Shown one piece after another: positions 7,587-16,289 of a stretch of DNA of 64,000 nt (positions are counted from its first letter, which is position 1; every line of letters begins with the position of its first letter). Under the pieces are notes generated by a model, which was not told the DNA's origin, ran no database searches, and saw only the letters and a program-made list of their open reading frames with translations. Source of the DNA: Gallionellaceae bacterium (GTDB taxonomy: Bacteria; Pseudomonadota; Gammaproteobacteria; Burkholderiales; Thiobacillaceae); assembly GCA_028714875.1 (NCBI GenBank), contig JAQTLN010000004.1:122861-186860 (forward strand), given 5' to 3'. The position numbers were made by a program, and so were the translations under genes.

Positions 7587-8297
7587 ATGGCCGAAAAACC
7601 CCCACGCGCGAGCGATGTGCTCAACAAGATCCAGGATGAGATGGCGCAGCAACTCAAGAAGAGCGGCGCCCCGGAAGAGGTGCACGTATTCCTGATGCGG
7701 GACTGGTCGCGTCTGTTGGTTGGGCTCTACGTGGCGAAGGGAAATCAGCACAGCGACTGGAAGGCCGGTTGGGAAACCGTCCATGCCTTGCTCTGGAGTC
7801 TGGCGCCGAAACGGGGGATGGAGGAAACCACCACGCTGCTGCGCATGCTACCCACCTTGCTGTCCCGGCTCCATGCCGGGTGCGCCGCTCTGGCCATGCC
7901 GCTGGGCGATCGTGATGCCCTGTTCGAGCGCCTGGCCATGCTCCACGCCGCGCTGGCACGGGAGGGGTTGCAAGCCAGGCCGGACGAGGAGGGGCCGATC
8001 ACCCGCCTGCGCGCGGAAGACGTGACCAGCCCCGAGGAATCCGATTTACATGATCTGTCCGCGCCGGAACTGCCGACCGCCGATCCGCGGGTCGCTCAAC
8101 CGAAATTACAACTGGGTGACCGGGTGGTATTCAAAGGCCAGGGCTCGTCGCGTGAACTCCTCCTGACCTGGATCAGCCCGATGGGCGGCATGTATCTGTT
8201 CGCCAACGAGCAGGGGCTGGATGCGATGACGCTTACCCGCGCTCGCCTGGATGCGAAGTTTCAGGCCGGGGAAGCCAGCCTCCCCCCAGTGCTTTGA
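7587..8297 (+). CDS. Short DUF1631-type protein (C-terminal portion only)
   Basis: A 236-residue soluble protein. Residues 40-135 (VHVFLMRDWSRLLV, ALLWSLAPKR, LLRMLPTLLSRLHAG) and 175-230 (LGDRVVFKGQ, LLTWISPMGGMYLFANEQGL) resemble the C-terminal third of DUF1631 proteins, which usually exceed 700 residues. The second part looks like a small PilZ-like beta domain. The ATG at 7587 is chosen because AAAGAGG lies about 9 bases upstream; a GTG at 7524 is a poorer alternative. It is either a naturally short family member or a remnant. The 3' end overlaps the convergent efflux outer-membrane gene by 65 bases. Function unknown. Confidence 0.65.
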   Translation: MAEKPPRASDVLNKIQDEMAQQLKKSGAPEEVHVFLMRDWSRLLVGLYVAKGNQHSDWKAGWETVHALLWSLAPKRGMEETTTLLRMLPTLLSRLHAGCAALAMPLGDRDALFERLAMLHAALAREGLQARPDEEGPITRLRAEDVTSPEESDLHDLSAPELPTADPRVAQPKLQLGDRVVFKGQGSSRELLLTWISPMGGMYLFANEQGLDAMTLTRARLDAKFQAGEASLPPVL

Positions 8298-9684
8298 ATA
8301 GCGTCGCAGTGGCCGCCAGTTGCGCGCGGCTGGCTTCGATGCGGTTCTGTTCCGCCTGATACAGGTTGCGCTGGGCGTCGAGCACTTCCAGGTAGTTGGA
8401 GACTCCGTTCTGGTATCTCAGGCCGGCCAGTTCGGCGGCGCGGGCCAGCGCTTGCGCGCGCCGGTTTTCCGCCTCGCCGGCTTCGCGCGCCTGGCGGTTG
8501 GTCACCAGCGCGTCGAGCACTTCCTTGAAGGCGACCCGCAAGGTTTGTTCGTAGGCCAGCAGCGCCTGTTCCTGGCGCGCGGCATCGCCTTTCAGGGCGG
8601 CCTCGGTGCGGCCGGCGTTGTAGAGCGTCTGCACCAGGCTGGCGCCGATGCCCCAGATGGTGGCGGGGCCGCTGAACAGGTTGGAAAGCGCCTTGCTTTC
8701 CGAACCCAGGTTGGCGGTGAGCGACAGCGAGGGGTAGATCGCGGCCCGCGTTTCCAGCACCCGTGCCTCGGCGCCGACCATGCGTTGTTCCGCCTGGCGG
8801 ATGTCGGGGCGCCGGGCGAGCAGGTCGGAGGGCAAGCCGCCGGGAATGGCCGGCGGCGCTGTCAGGGTGTCCAGCGGCTTGCCGCGCGCCACCGGGTCAT
8901 CCACCAGTCCGCGCGGCGAGCGGCCGAGCAGCAGGGCCAGCGCGGTTTCCTGTTGCCGCAATTGCCGGGCGAGGTCGGCCTGGGTCGCTTCCAGCGTCGC
9001 CAGTTCGGCTTCCGCCTGGCGCAGCGGCAGTTCCGAGACGATACCGGCGTCGAAACGCAGTTGGTGCAGCCCGACCGCCTCGCGCCGGTTGTTCAGCGTG
9101 TCGCGGGTGAGCGCCAAGGCGGCATCCAGGGCGGCGATCTGGAAATAGGACTGGGCGACGTTCCCGACCAGGCTGGCGCGCACCACTTCGCGGGCGTATT
9201 GCGAAGCCAGCAGGTCGGCGCGGGCGGCGGCGCTGGCCTGCCGGTAACGATCCCAGAGATCGACTTCGTAGGCGGCCTGGAGGTTGACCTGGAATTTGTT
9301 GTTGACCGGGGAGGGCGGCGGGAAGCTGCCTTTCTCCGTAACGCGGGTGCGGCCGGCGCTGCCGCCGATTTGTACTTCAGGGCGGCGGTCGGCTTCGCTC
9401 AGGCCGAGCGCGGCGCGGGCTTCCTCGATGCGCGCGGCGGCGGTGAGAAGGTCGTTGTTGTGTTGCAGCGCCTCGTTGACCAGGGCGGTGAGGGCGGGGT
9501 CGTTGAATTGGGTCCACCAGTCCTCGATAGCCGACACCCTCACCCCCGGCCCCTCTCCCGCCTGCGGGCGAGGGGAGGAGGAAGGCCATGCTTGCGGCAG
9601 GTCGGGGCTGGCTTTGCGCAGGGTCGGAGTCGAGATGCAGCCGCTCAGGCTGGCGATCAGCAGGGCAATCAGTGCCTTATTCAT
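8233..9684 (-). CDS. RND efflux outer-membrane lipoprotein, NodT/OprM family
   Basis: A 483-residue outer-membrane channel lipoprotein, the third component of the tripartite pump encoded upstream. A lipoprotein signal ends in the lipobox LSGC (Cys16 from the chosen start). Two outer-membrane-efflux repeats follow, with LPQAWP-type and DPALTALVNEALQHNNDLLTA segments and the later QTLYNAGRTEAALKGD region. The start at 9684 has GGAGA 6 bases upstream and overlaps the end of the RND permease gene by 8 bases, so the two are coupled. Residues 40-55 (PRPQAGEGPGVRVS) come from a dispersed repeat inserted in frame just before the conserved domain. The channel would span the outer membrane and dock on the permease and adaptor. 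Confidence 0.92.
   Translation of the reverse strand: MNKALIALLIASLSGCISTPTLRKASPDLPQAWPSSSPRPQAGEGPGVRVSAIEDWWTQFNDPALTALVNEALQHNNDLLTAAARIEEARAALGLSEADRRPEVQIGGSAGRTRVTEKGSFPPPSPVNNKFQVNLQAAYEVDLWDRYRQASAAARADLLASQYAREVVRASLVGNVAQSYFQIAALDAALALTRDTLNNRREAVGLHQLRFDAGIVSELPLRQAEAELATLEATQADLARQLRQQETALALLLGRSPRGLVDDPVARGKPLDTLTAPPAIPGGLPSDLLARRPDIRQAEQRMVGAEARVLETRAAIYPSLSLTANLGSESKALSNLFSGPATIWGIGASLVQTLYNAGRTEAALKGDAARQEQALLAYEQTLRVAFKEVLDALVTNRQAREAGEAENRRAQALARAAELAGLRYQNGVSNYLEVLDAQRNLYQAEQNRIEASRAQLAATATLFKALGGGWLPRPETSHPGERG
9536..9580. repeat. Dispersed palindromic repeat inside the efflux channel gene
   Basis: A stretch reading CCCTCACCCCCGG then CCCCTCTCCCGC-CTGCGGGCGAGGGG, with arms around 9551-9560 and 9564-9575. 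It has the form of the abundant CTC/GAG intergenic repeats of betaproteobacteria. Here it lies within the coding sequence, in the linker after the lipoprotein signal, and keeps the frame open. Confidence 0.6.
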
Positions 9685-12600
9685 GGTCGTCTCCATGCTG
9701 GGCGGCGCCGTGGTAGCGGATCGGCCCGGGGAAGAGTTTGCGCACCAGCAGGTAGAGCACCGGCACGATGAATACGGCGAGTACGGTGGCGGCGATCATG
9801 CCGCCCATGACGCCGGTGCCGATGGCGTGGCGGCTGGCGGCGCCCGCGCCACTGGAAATCGCCAGCGGCAGGACGCCGAAGATGAAGGCGATCGAGGTCA
9901 TGACGATGGGGCGGAATCGGAGGCGGCAGGCCTGCATGACGGCGTCCAGCGTGCTCTTGCCCTGGGCTTCCATCTGGCGCGCGAATTCCACGATCAGGAT
10001 GGCGTTCTTGGCCGAGAGACCGATGATGGCGATCAGGCCGACCTTGAAATAGACGTCGTTGGGCAGATCGCGCAGGGTAACGGCCAACACCGCGCCGAAC
10101 ACGCCCAGCGGCACCACCAGCAACACCGCCAGCGGCACGGTCCAGCTTTCATAGAGCGCGGCCAGGCACATGAATACGACGATCAGCGAGAGGGCGAACA
10201 GCACCGGCGCCTGCGCGCCCGACAGCTTTTCCTCGAACGACGTGCCGGACCACTCGAAGCCGATGCCGGGAGGCAGTTTTCCGGCGATTTCCTGCATGGC
10301 TTCCATCGCTTCGCCCGTACTGCGACCGGGTGCCGGGCCGCCGGCGATCTTCATCGCCGGCACGCCGTTGTAGCGGTCGAGCTTGGGTGAGCCGACCACC
10401 CAGCGCGGCGTGGCGATTTCCGAGAGCGGCACCATGCCGCCCTTCATCGTGCGTATCCGCAGCGAAAGCAGGCCCTCGGGGGTGGAACGCGCGTGGGCAT
10501 CCAGTTGCATCACCACGCGCAACACGCGGCCGTCGCGGATGAAGTCGTTGACGTAGGCCGAACCCAGCGCCACCGCCAGCGTCTGGTTCAACTCCGCCAT
10601 GTCGATGCCCAGGCTGCTGGCTTTCAGACGGTCGATGTCGAGCAGCAATTGTGTCGCCGGTTCCTTGCCCTCCGGGCGCACGCCGGCGAGACGGGCGTCT
10701 TGCGAGGCCATGCCCAGTACCATGTTGCGCGCTTCCAGCAGTTTCTCGCGGCCGAGGCCGGAACGATCCTGCAAGCGGAAGTCGAAGCCGCCCACCGCCG
10801 CCAGTTCCGGGATCGGCGGCGGGTTGAGGGCGAAGATCATGGCCTGCTTGATGCCGAACAGCGCCATGTTGGCGCGCTGCACCACCTTGAGGGCGTGGTC
10901 GTCGGGCTTGGTGCGCTCGTCCCAGTCCTTCAGGCGCACGAAAGCGATGGCGGCATCCTGGCCCTTGCCGAAGAAGGAGAAGCCGGCCACGCCGACCACT
11001 TTGGCTACTTCCGGCTGCTTGAGGAAATGTTGTTCCAGTCGCGACAGCACCGCCACGGTGCGTTCCTGGGTGGCGCCGGCCGGCAATTGCACGATGGAAA
11101 TCAGATAGCCCTGGTCTTCGTCCGGCAAAAAGCCGGTGGGCAGGCGCAGCAGCAGGAAAACGGTGATGCCGACCAGCCCCGCGAACATCAGCATCATGCG
11201 CAGCGGCCGCTTCACCGCGCCGGTCACCCCGTTCAGATAGCCGGTGGTGGTGCGGGTGAAGAAGCGGGTGAACAGGCCGAAGAAGCCCGTGTGGTGTTCC
11301 ATCTGCTCCTGGGTCATGCCTTTGAATAGCGTGGCGCACAGGGCCGGGGTCAGGCTGATCGCCAGGAAGGCGGAGAACATCATGGTCATCACCAGCGTCA
11401 CCGCGAACTGGCGGTAGATGGCGCCCACCGAGCCGGCGAAGAAGGCCATCGGGATGAACACCGCCGACAGCACCACGGTGATGCCGACGATGGCGCCGAA
11501 GATCTGGCCCATCGCCTTGGAAGTGGCCTCGCGCGCCGGCAAGCCTTCCTGGGTCATGATGCGTTCGACGTTCTCCACCACCACGATGGCGTCGTCCACC
11601 ACGATGCCGATGGCCAGCACCATCGCGAACAGCGACAGCACGTTGATCGAATAACCCAGCAGGTAGAGGCCGACCAGGGTGCCGACCAGCGACACCGGCA
11701 CTACCAGGGTGGGGATGATGGCCGCGCGCAGATTCTGCAGAAACAACCACATCACCAGGAACACCAGGAAGAAAGCCTCGGCCAGGGTGTAAGCCACTTC
11801 GCGGATGGAAATCTCCACGAAACGCGAGGTGTCGTAGGGCACATCCCAGGAAACGCCCTTGGGGAAGAACTTCGCCAGTTCCGCCATGCGCGCCTTGACC
11901 GCCTTGGCGGTTTCCAGGGCATTGCCGCTGGGCGCCAGCTTGACGCCGATGGCGGCAGTGGGCTTGCCGTTCAGACGCGCCTGAACGCTGTAATCCTGGG
12001 CGCCCAGTTCGATGCGGGCGACATCCTTCAAACGCACGGCGGCGCCGCTGCCCGCGGTGCGCAGCAGGATTTCGCCGAATTCGGCCGGGGTTTTCAGGCG
12101 CCCCTGGGTAATTACCGTGGCGGTCAGTTGCTGGCCGGGGAGGGCGGGCAGTTGTCCGAGTTCGCCGGTCGCCAGTTGCACGTTCTGCGCCTGCACCGCG
12201 CGCAAGGCCTCGCCCGGCGTCATGCCGAAGCTGGCCAGCTTGAGCGGGTCCAGCCACAGGCGCATGGCGTATTCGGTGCCGAACAGGTTGGCCTCGCCCA
12301 CACCCGGCACGCGGCGCAGGTTTTCCAGCACATTGGCGGCGGTGAAACTGCCCAGATCAATGGCGTTGAGCGATTGGTCGGGCGAAAACACGGTCACGAA
12401 CATCATGTAGTTGCGCCGCGCCTTCGCCACCGTGATGCCCTGCCGCCGCACTTCATCGGGCAGACGCGCTTCCACTCGCTTGATGCGGTTCTGCGCCTCC
12501 ACCGAGGCGATGTCGAGATTGACCCCGGTGGCGAAGGTGAGGGTCAGCGTCAGTGTCCCGCTGGCATCCGAGTTGGACTCCATATAAAGCAGGTTATCCA

Positions 12601-12817
12601 GCCCGTTCATCTCCTGCTCGATCAGGCTGGTGACGGCGTCTTCCACCACTTGCGCGCTGGCGCCGGGGTAGACGGCGGTGATGGACAGGGCAGGGGGGGC
12701 GACTTCCGGATATTGCGAAACCGGCAGCTTCGGGAACACCAGCGCGCCGGCCAACAAAATGGAAAGCGCCACAACCCAGGCGAAGATAGGACGGTCGATG
12801 AAGAAGCGGGGGAGCAT
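9677..12817 (-). CDS. RND-family multidrug efflux permease, AcrB/MexF type (HAE1)
   Basis: A 1046-residue inner-membrane proton-driven drug pump of the usual HAE1 length. It begins MLPRFFIDRPIFAWV, has the N-terminal pore segment QNRIKRVEARLPDEVRRQGI, and two sets of membrane helices around residues 340-560 and 870-1040. The proton-relay Asp-Asp pair lies in helix 4 (VLAIGIVVDDAIVVVENVERI) and a helix-10 lysine region in SAKNAILIVEFA. It works as a trimer with the adaptor encoded upstream and the outer-membrane channel downstream. A dispersed repeat of about 100 bases separates it from the adaptor gene, but strand and order still imply one operon. Substrates cannot be told from sequence; no local regulator is present. 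Confidence 0.95.
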   Translation of the reverse strand: MLPRFFIDRPIFAWVVALSILLAGALVFPKLPVSQYPEVAPPALSITAVYPGASAQVVEDAVTSLIEQEMNGLDNLLYMESNSDASGTLTLTLTFATGVNLDIASVEAQNRIKRVEARLPDEVRRQGITVAKARRNYMMFVTVFSPDQSLNAIDLGSFTAANVLENLRRVPGVGEANLFGTEYAMRLWLDPLKLASFGMTPGEALRAVQAQNVQLATGELGQLPALPGQQLTATVITQGRLKTPAEFGEILLRTAGSGAAVRLKDVARIELGAQDYSVQARLNGKPTAAIGVKLAPSGNALETAKAVKARMAELAKFFPKGVSWDVPYDTSRFVEISIREVAYTLAEAFFLVFLVMWLFLQNLRAAIIPTLVVPVSLVGTLVGLYLLGYSINVLSLFAMVLAIGIVVDDAIVVVENVERIMTQEGLPAREATSKAMGQIFGAIVGITVVLSAVFIPMAFFAGSVGAIYRQFAVTLVMTMMFSAFLAISLTPALCATLFKGMTQEQMEHHTGFFGLFTRFFTRTTTGYLNGVTGAVKRPLRMMLMFAGLVGITVFLLLRLPTGFLPDEDQGYLISIVQLPAGATQERTVAVLSRLEQHFLKQPEVAKVVGVAGFSFFGKGQDAAIAFVRLKDWDERTKPDDHALKVVQRANMALFGIKQAMIFALNPPPIPELAAVGGFDFRLQDRSGLGREKLLEARNMVLGMASQDARLAGVRPEGKEPATQLLLDIDRLKASSLGIDMAELNQTLAVALGSAYVNDFIRDGRVLRVVMQLDAHARSTPEGLLSLRIRTMKGGMVPLSEIATPRWVVGSPKLDRYNGVPAMKIAGGPAPGRSTGEAMEAMQEIAGKLPPGIGFEWSGTSFEEKLSGAQAPVLFALSLIVVFMCLAALYESWTVPLAVLLVVPLGVFGAVLAVTLRDLPNDVYFKVGLIAIIGLSAKNAILIVEFARQMEAQGKSTLDAVMQACRLRFRPIVMTSIAFIFGVLPLAISSGAGAASRHAIGTGVMGGMIAATVLAVFIVPVLYLLVRKLFPGPIRYHGAAQHGDDHE

Positions 12818-12880
12818 GGGGGAGAGGGGTTAGATAAGAGGGGTGATATGGAGCGATGCGCTGATGCGCGGCGCCACCAA

Positions 12881-12980
12881 CTCCCCCCTTTGCCAAAGGG
12901 GGGCTGGTGGGGATTTAGCGACGTTTGCCTGAGTAGCCGCCTCAGAAATCCCCCCTGCCCCCCCTTTGATAAAGGGGGGG
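12881..12980. repeat. C/G-run inverted-repeat element, copy 1
   Basis: A roughly 100-base element in which each end is itself a small hairpin (CCCCCC-TTT...AAA-GGGG type). The two ends are inverted with respect to each other around a central segment GATTTAGCGACGTTTGCC. Relatives occur at 56200-56383, 61099-61200 and as a tandem array at 63642-64000. It sits between the adaptor and permease genes of the efflux operon. Confidence 0.8.
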
Positions 12981-13008
12981 ACCGCTGCACCAGCCGACCA
13001 ATTGCGGA

Positions 13009-14154
13009 TCATGGCTTCACCGGCACGGCCTTGCCCATCATCCCCGGCCGCGCCTTCTGCACGCCGTTAACGATGACTTTTTCGCCGCCCTTGAGTCCTT
13101 CGCTGATGATCCAGTCTCCGCCGGAGAGGCCGGCGGTTTTCACCGGCCGCGCGGCTACCTTGCCGTCGTCTCCGACCAGCAGCACGATCTGGCCTTGCGG
13201 CGACACCTGCACCGCGCGTTGCGGCACGACGATGGCGTTCGCGGCTTGCGCCACGGGCAGGCGCACGGTGACGAACTGGCCGGGCAGCAGGGTGCGATCG
13301 GGATTGGCGAACTCGGCGCGCAAACCCACCGAGCCGGTGGCCGGGTCCACCGCCAGATCGTTGAACAACAGCTTGCCGGGATGCGGGTATTCACGGCCAT
13401 TCTCCAGCACCAGTTTTACCGGCGCCTTGCTCGCCACGGAGCGTCCCTGGCGTTGCGCCTCGCGCAGATTGAGGAAGTCGGCGCTGGACTGCGAGAAATT
13501 CACCCAGATCGGGTCGTATTGCTCGATGTTGGCCAGCGGCGTGGCCTCGCCCTTGCCCACCAGCGCGCCCTCGCTCACCAGGGCGCGGCCGATGCGGCCG
13601 GAAATGGGCGCGGTGACGTTGGCATAGGACAGGTCGATTTCCGATCGCGCCACGGCCGCCTTCGCCGCCAGCACATCGGCGTCGGCCTGCGCCTTGGCCG
13701 CCACAGCCTGATCCAGTTCCTGTTTGCTGATTGCCCGGCTCCCCGCCAGCGATTGCATGCGTTCCTGGTTTTGATGGGCGATCAATGCCTGCGCCTGCGC
13801 CTTGGCCAGATTGGCGCGGACGCTGGCCAAGTTGGCCGCGAGGGTGCGGTCGTCGATGCGGAACAACGGCGCGCCAGCCTTGACCTCGCTGCCTTCGCGA
13901 TATAAGCGCCGCTCCAGGATGCCTTCCACGCGCGCCGAAACGATCGCCGTGCGCACCGCCTGTAGGCGGCCGGGAGCCTCGACGGTCAGCGCCACGCTAC
14001 GCGGTGTCGCGGTGACGACTTCCACCTCGGGCGGCGGCATGCCGGCCATGCCGCCGGGGGGCGGAGCGGACTGCGGTTTGCAGGCGGCGAGCGAGGCGAG
14101 CAACAAAACCGGCGGCAGCAGGTAGCGAAGGGAGGGTCGGTGCAAGTGTTTCAT
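13009..14154 (-). CDS. RND efflux periplasmic adaptor (membrane fusion protein)
   Basis: A 381-residue adaptor lipoprotein of the AcrA/MexE type. The signal sequence ends in a lipobox (LASLAAC). The barrel-sandwich halves are visible around residues 65-105 (ARVEGILERRLYREGSEVKAGAPLFRID) and 170-200 (ISGRIGRALVSEGALVGKGE), with an alpha-helical hairpin between them (ANLAKAQAQALIAHQNQERM). The beta-barrel and C-terminal domains follow. It bridges the permease and the outer-membrane channel encoded next on the same strand. It starts 152 bases from hisD, with which it shares a divergent promoter region. Confidence 0.93.
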   Translation of the reverse strand: MKHLHRPSLRYLLPPVLLLASLAACKPQSAPPPGGMAGMPPPEVEVVTATPRSVALTVEAPGRLQAVRTAIVSARVEGILERRLYREGSEVKAGAPLFRIDDRTLAANLASVRANLAKAQAQALIAHQNQERMQSLAGSRAISKQELDQAVAAKAQADADVLAAKAAVARSEIDLSYANVTAPISGRIGRALVSEGALVGKGEATPLANIEQYDPIWVNFSQSSADFLNLREAQRQGRSVASKAPVKLVLENGREYPHPGKLLFNDLAVDPATGSVGLRAEFANPDRTLLPGQFVTVRLPVAQAANAIVVPQRAVQVSPQGQIVLLVGDDGKVAARPVKTAGLSGGDWIISEGLKGGEKVIVNGVQKARPGMMGKAVPVKP

Positions 14155-14267
14155 CTGGGCTGGATCATCTCTGGCGTGGGACAGATCGCGATGAGGTCGC
14201 GGCCTGGCCCACGGGAACGGTCTCTGGGAAGTGATGGCTTAACAGGCGCGCAGCTTAATCCAATGGC

Positions 14268-14273
14268 TATAAT
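14268..14273 (+). promoter_or_regulatory. Candidate -10 element of the hisD promoter
   Basis: A perfect TATAAT lies 33 bases upstream of the hisD ATG in the short divergent region. The -35 box is poor: TTAACA at 14239-14244 is too far (23-base spacer). The call therefore rests on the -10 and position. Confidence 0.35.
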
Positions 14274-14306
14274 TCCGCACCGCATCAAAATAGACCCAGG
14301 CCCGCC

Positions 14307-15629
14307 ATGTCCGACCTTGCCACCAACGACCTCGCCATCGCCCGTCTCGACGCCGCTTCCCCCGATTTTCGCGCCCGCCTCTCCGAGCTTCTGGCGTTCA
14401 ACGACGCCACCGACAGCGCGGTGAGCAACGCCGTTTCGGAAATACTCGCCGCCGTGAAAACACGCGGCGACGCGGCGGTCATCGAATATACCGCGCGCTT
14501 CGATCGTCTCGATGTGGCGGACATGGCCGCGCTGGAGCTTACCCAAGACGAACTGCACGCCGCGCTGGGCAAGTTGCCGTTGCGCCTGGAACAGGCTTTG
14601 CGCAAGGCCGCCGAACGGGTGCGTGTCTATCACGAGAAGCAACGCCAGGAATCCTGGACCTACACCGAGGAAGACGGCACGGTGCTGGGCCAGCAGGTCA
14701 CCGCGCTGGATCGCGTCGGCCTCTATGTGCCGGGCGGCAAGGCGGCCTACCCGTCCTCCGTGCTGATGAACGCCATCCCCGCCAAGGTGGCGGGTGTGAA
14801 GGAACTCATCATGGTGGTGCCCACCCCGGATGGCGTGAAGAACGATCTGGTGCTCGCCGCCGCCGCCGTCGCCGGCGTTGATCGGGTGTTCTGCATCGGT
14901 GGCGCCCAGGCCGTGGCCGCCCTGGCCTACGGCACCGAAACCATTCCCCAGGTCGACAAGATCGTCGGTCCCGGCAACGCCTATGTGGCCGAAGCCAAGC
15001 GCCGCGTATTCGGCATCGTCGGCATCGACATGATCGCCGGTCCCTCGGAAATCCTGGTGATCTGCGACGGCAAGACCGATCCCGACTGGATCGCGATGGA
15101 TCTGTTCTCGCAAGCCGAGCACGACGAACTCGCGCAATCCATCCTGATCTGCCCGGATGCCGCCTATCTCGACGCCGTCCAGGCCAGCGTGAACAAGCTG
15201 CTGCCGACCATGCCGCGCCAGGAAGTGATTTCCGCCTCCATCGGCAACCGCGCCGGCCTCATCCTCTGCCGCGACCTCGACGAAGCGGCGGAAATCGCCA
15301 ACTTCATCGCCCCGGAACACCTGGAACTGTCGGTGGAAGATCCCAACGCCATGCTCCCAAAGATTCGCCACGCCGGCGCCATCTTCATGGGCCGCAACAC
15401 CTGCGAGGCGATCGGCGACTACTGCGCCGGCCCCAACCACGTCCTGCCCACCTCGCGCACCGCGCGCTTCTCCTCACCCCTGGGCGTCTACGATTTCCAG
15501 AAGCGCTCCAGCCTGATCCACGTCTCCGCCCAGGGCGCCCACACCCTCGGCGAAATCGCCACCGCTCTGGCCTACGGCGAAGGACTGCAAGCGCACGGCC
15601 GCTCCGCTGAATATCGGATGGGGCGCTGA
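14307..15629 (+). CDS. hisD: Histidinol dehydrogenase
   Basis: A 440-residue enzyme that oxidises L-histidinol to L-histidine in two NAD-dependent steps, the end of histidine synthesis. The length is normal. Conserved blocks are visible: [64 protein letters not shown], the zinc-binding [11 protein letters not shown] and the later [20 protein letters not shown]. In many betaproteobacteria hisD follows hisG and leads directly into hisC and hisB. Here it is preceded by a divergent efflux operon and followed by a signalling island of about 19 kb before the other his genes. It therefore needs its own promoter. Confidence 0.97.
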   Translation: MSDLATNDLAIARLDAASPDFRARLSELLAFNDATDSAVSNAVSEILAAVKTRGDAAVIEYTARFDRLDVADMAALELTQDELHAALGKLPLRLEQALRKAAERVRVYHEKQRQESWTYTEEDGTVLGQQVTALDRVGLYVPGGKAAYPSSVLMNAIPAKVAGVKELIMVVPTPDGVKNDLVLAAAAVAGVDRVFCIGGAQAVAALAYGTETIPQVDKIVGPGNAYVAEAKRRVFGIVGIDMIAGPSEILVICDGKTDPDWIAMDLFSQAEHDELAQSILICPDAAYLDAVQASVNKLLPTMPRQEVISASIGNRAGLILCRDLDEAAEIANFIAPEHLELSVEDPNAMLPKIRHAGAIFMGRNTCEAIGDYCAGPNHVLPTSRTARFSSPLGVYDFQKRSSLIHVSAQGAHTLGEIATALAYGEGLQAHGRSAEYRMGR

Positions 15630-15650
15630 GTCGGGACGGCGCGAGTTTTC

Positions 15651-15668
15651 GCGGGCAAGCCCGCTCCA
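15651..15668. repeat. Short CGGGC-AA-GCCCG hairpin repeat
   Basis: A perfect 5-base-pair hairpin (15653-15657 with 15660-15664) in the sequence CGCGGGCAAGCCCGCTCC. The identical core is found in the tatA-tatB gap near 40649-40666. Lying between convergent hisD and the ANTAR gene, it may help end transcription from both sides. Confidence 0.5.
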
Positions 15669-15690
15669 GTGACTGCCGTTTCCAGGTCAA

Positions 15691-16272
15691 CTACGATTTT
15701 TCGGCGGAGCCCTTGCCGGCGAGGATTTCCCTGGCCAGTTCAAGCACTTTGATTCGCTGGCTGCGCGCCTGCCCCCGCAACAGGTCGAAGGCCTGTTCCG
15801 CGCTCAGGTCTTTGCGCTCCATGAGCAGGCCGATGGCGGTGCTGATTTCGCGGCTGTTTTGCAGCGCCGCCACGAGTTTTTCCTCGCTTTCCCGCAGTCC
15901 CGCCAGATCTCTTGAACGAGCCAGCGCGGTTTCCAGAGACGGGATGATGCGCGGCACATCCAGGGGTTTGACCAGGTAGCCCAGTGCCCCGGCCTGTAGC
16001 GCCTCGCGCACGAAGCCTTCATCGTCGTAAGCGGTGAGGAACAGGAAGGAGATGTCGCGCTCGGCCAGCCAGCGGCCCAGTTCCAGGCCGGACAGGCCAC
16101 GCATGCGGACGTCCAGCACGGCCAGATCGGGCCGGATGTCCGCGCAGAGGTTCATGGCCTCTTCGGCGGATTCGGCCTCGCTGATGTGGTAGCCGGCTTC
16201 GCGCAGGCCGCGCGCCAGGGTGCGAAGAATCAGCAGGTCGTCTTCCACCAGCAGGAGATGGGTTTGGGTCAT
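15691..16272 (-). CDS. REC-ANTAR response regulator (RNA-binding antiterminator)
   Basis: A 193-residue regulator. Residues 5-118 form a receiver domain with the acidic pocket VEDD, the phosphoacceptor Asp in LAVLDVRMRG (about 54), the Thr in LFLTAYDD and the Lys in GYLVKPLD. Residues 128-185 form an ANTAR domain (LVAALQNSREISTAIGLLMERKDLSAEQAF, then ARSQRIKVLELAREIL). ANTAR proteins bind paired hairpins in nascent mRNA and prevent termination; NasT, AmiR and PdtaR are examples. The gene follows the HisKA_2 kinase gene by 17 bases on the same strand, the classic PdtaS/PdtaR pairing. Target transcripts cannot be identified in this window. Confidence 0.92.
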   Translation of the reverse strand: MTQTHLLLVEDDLLILRTLARGLREAGYHISEAESAEEAMNLCADIRPDLAVLDVRMRGLSGLELGRWLAERDISFLFLTAYDDEGFVREALQAGALGYLVKPLDVPRIIPSLETALARSRDLAGLRESEEKLVAALQNSREISTAIGLLMERKDLSAEQAFDLLRGQARSQRIKVLELAREILAGKGSAEKS

Positions 16273-16289
16273 GGCGGTCCTCGCCTGGT

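Noticed and set aside
10149..12257. 702-codon minus-strand frame within the RND permease gene
   Set aside because: Same-strand shadow of the permease in another frame, rich in Arg/Gly/His as expected for shifted high-GC coding sequence.
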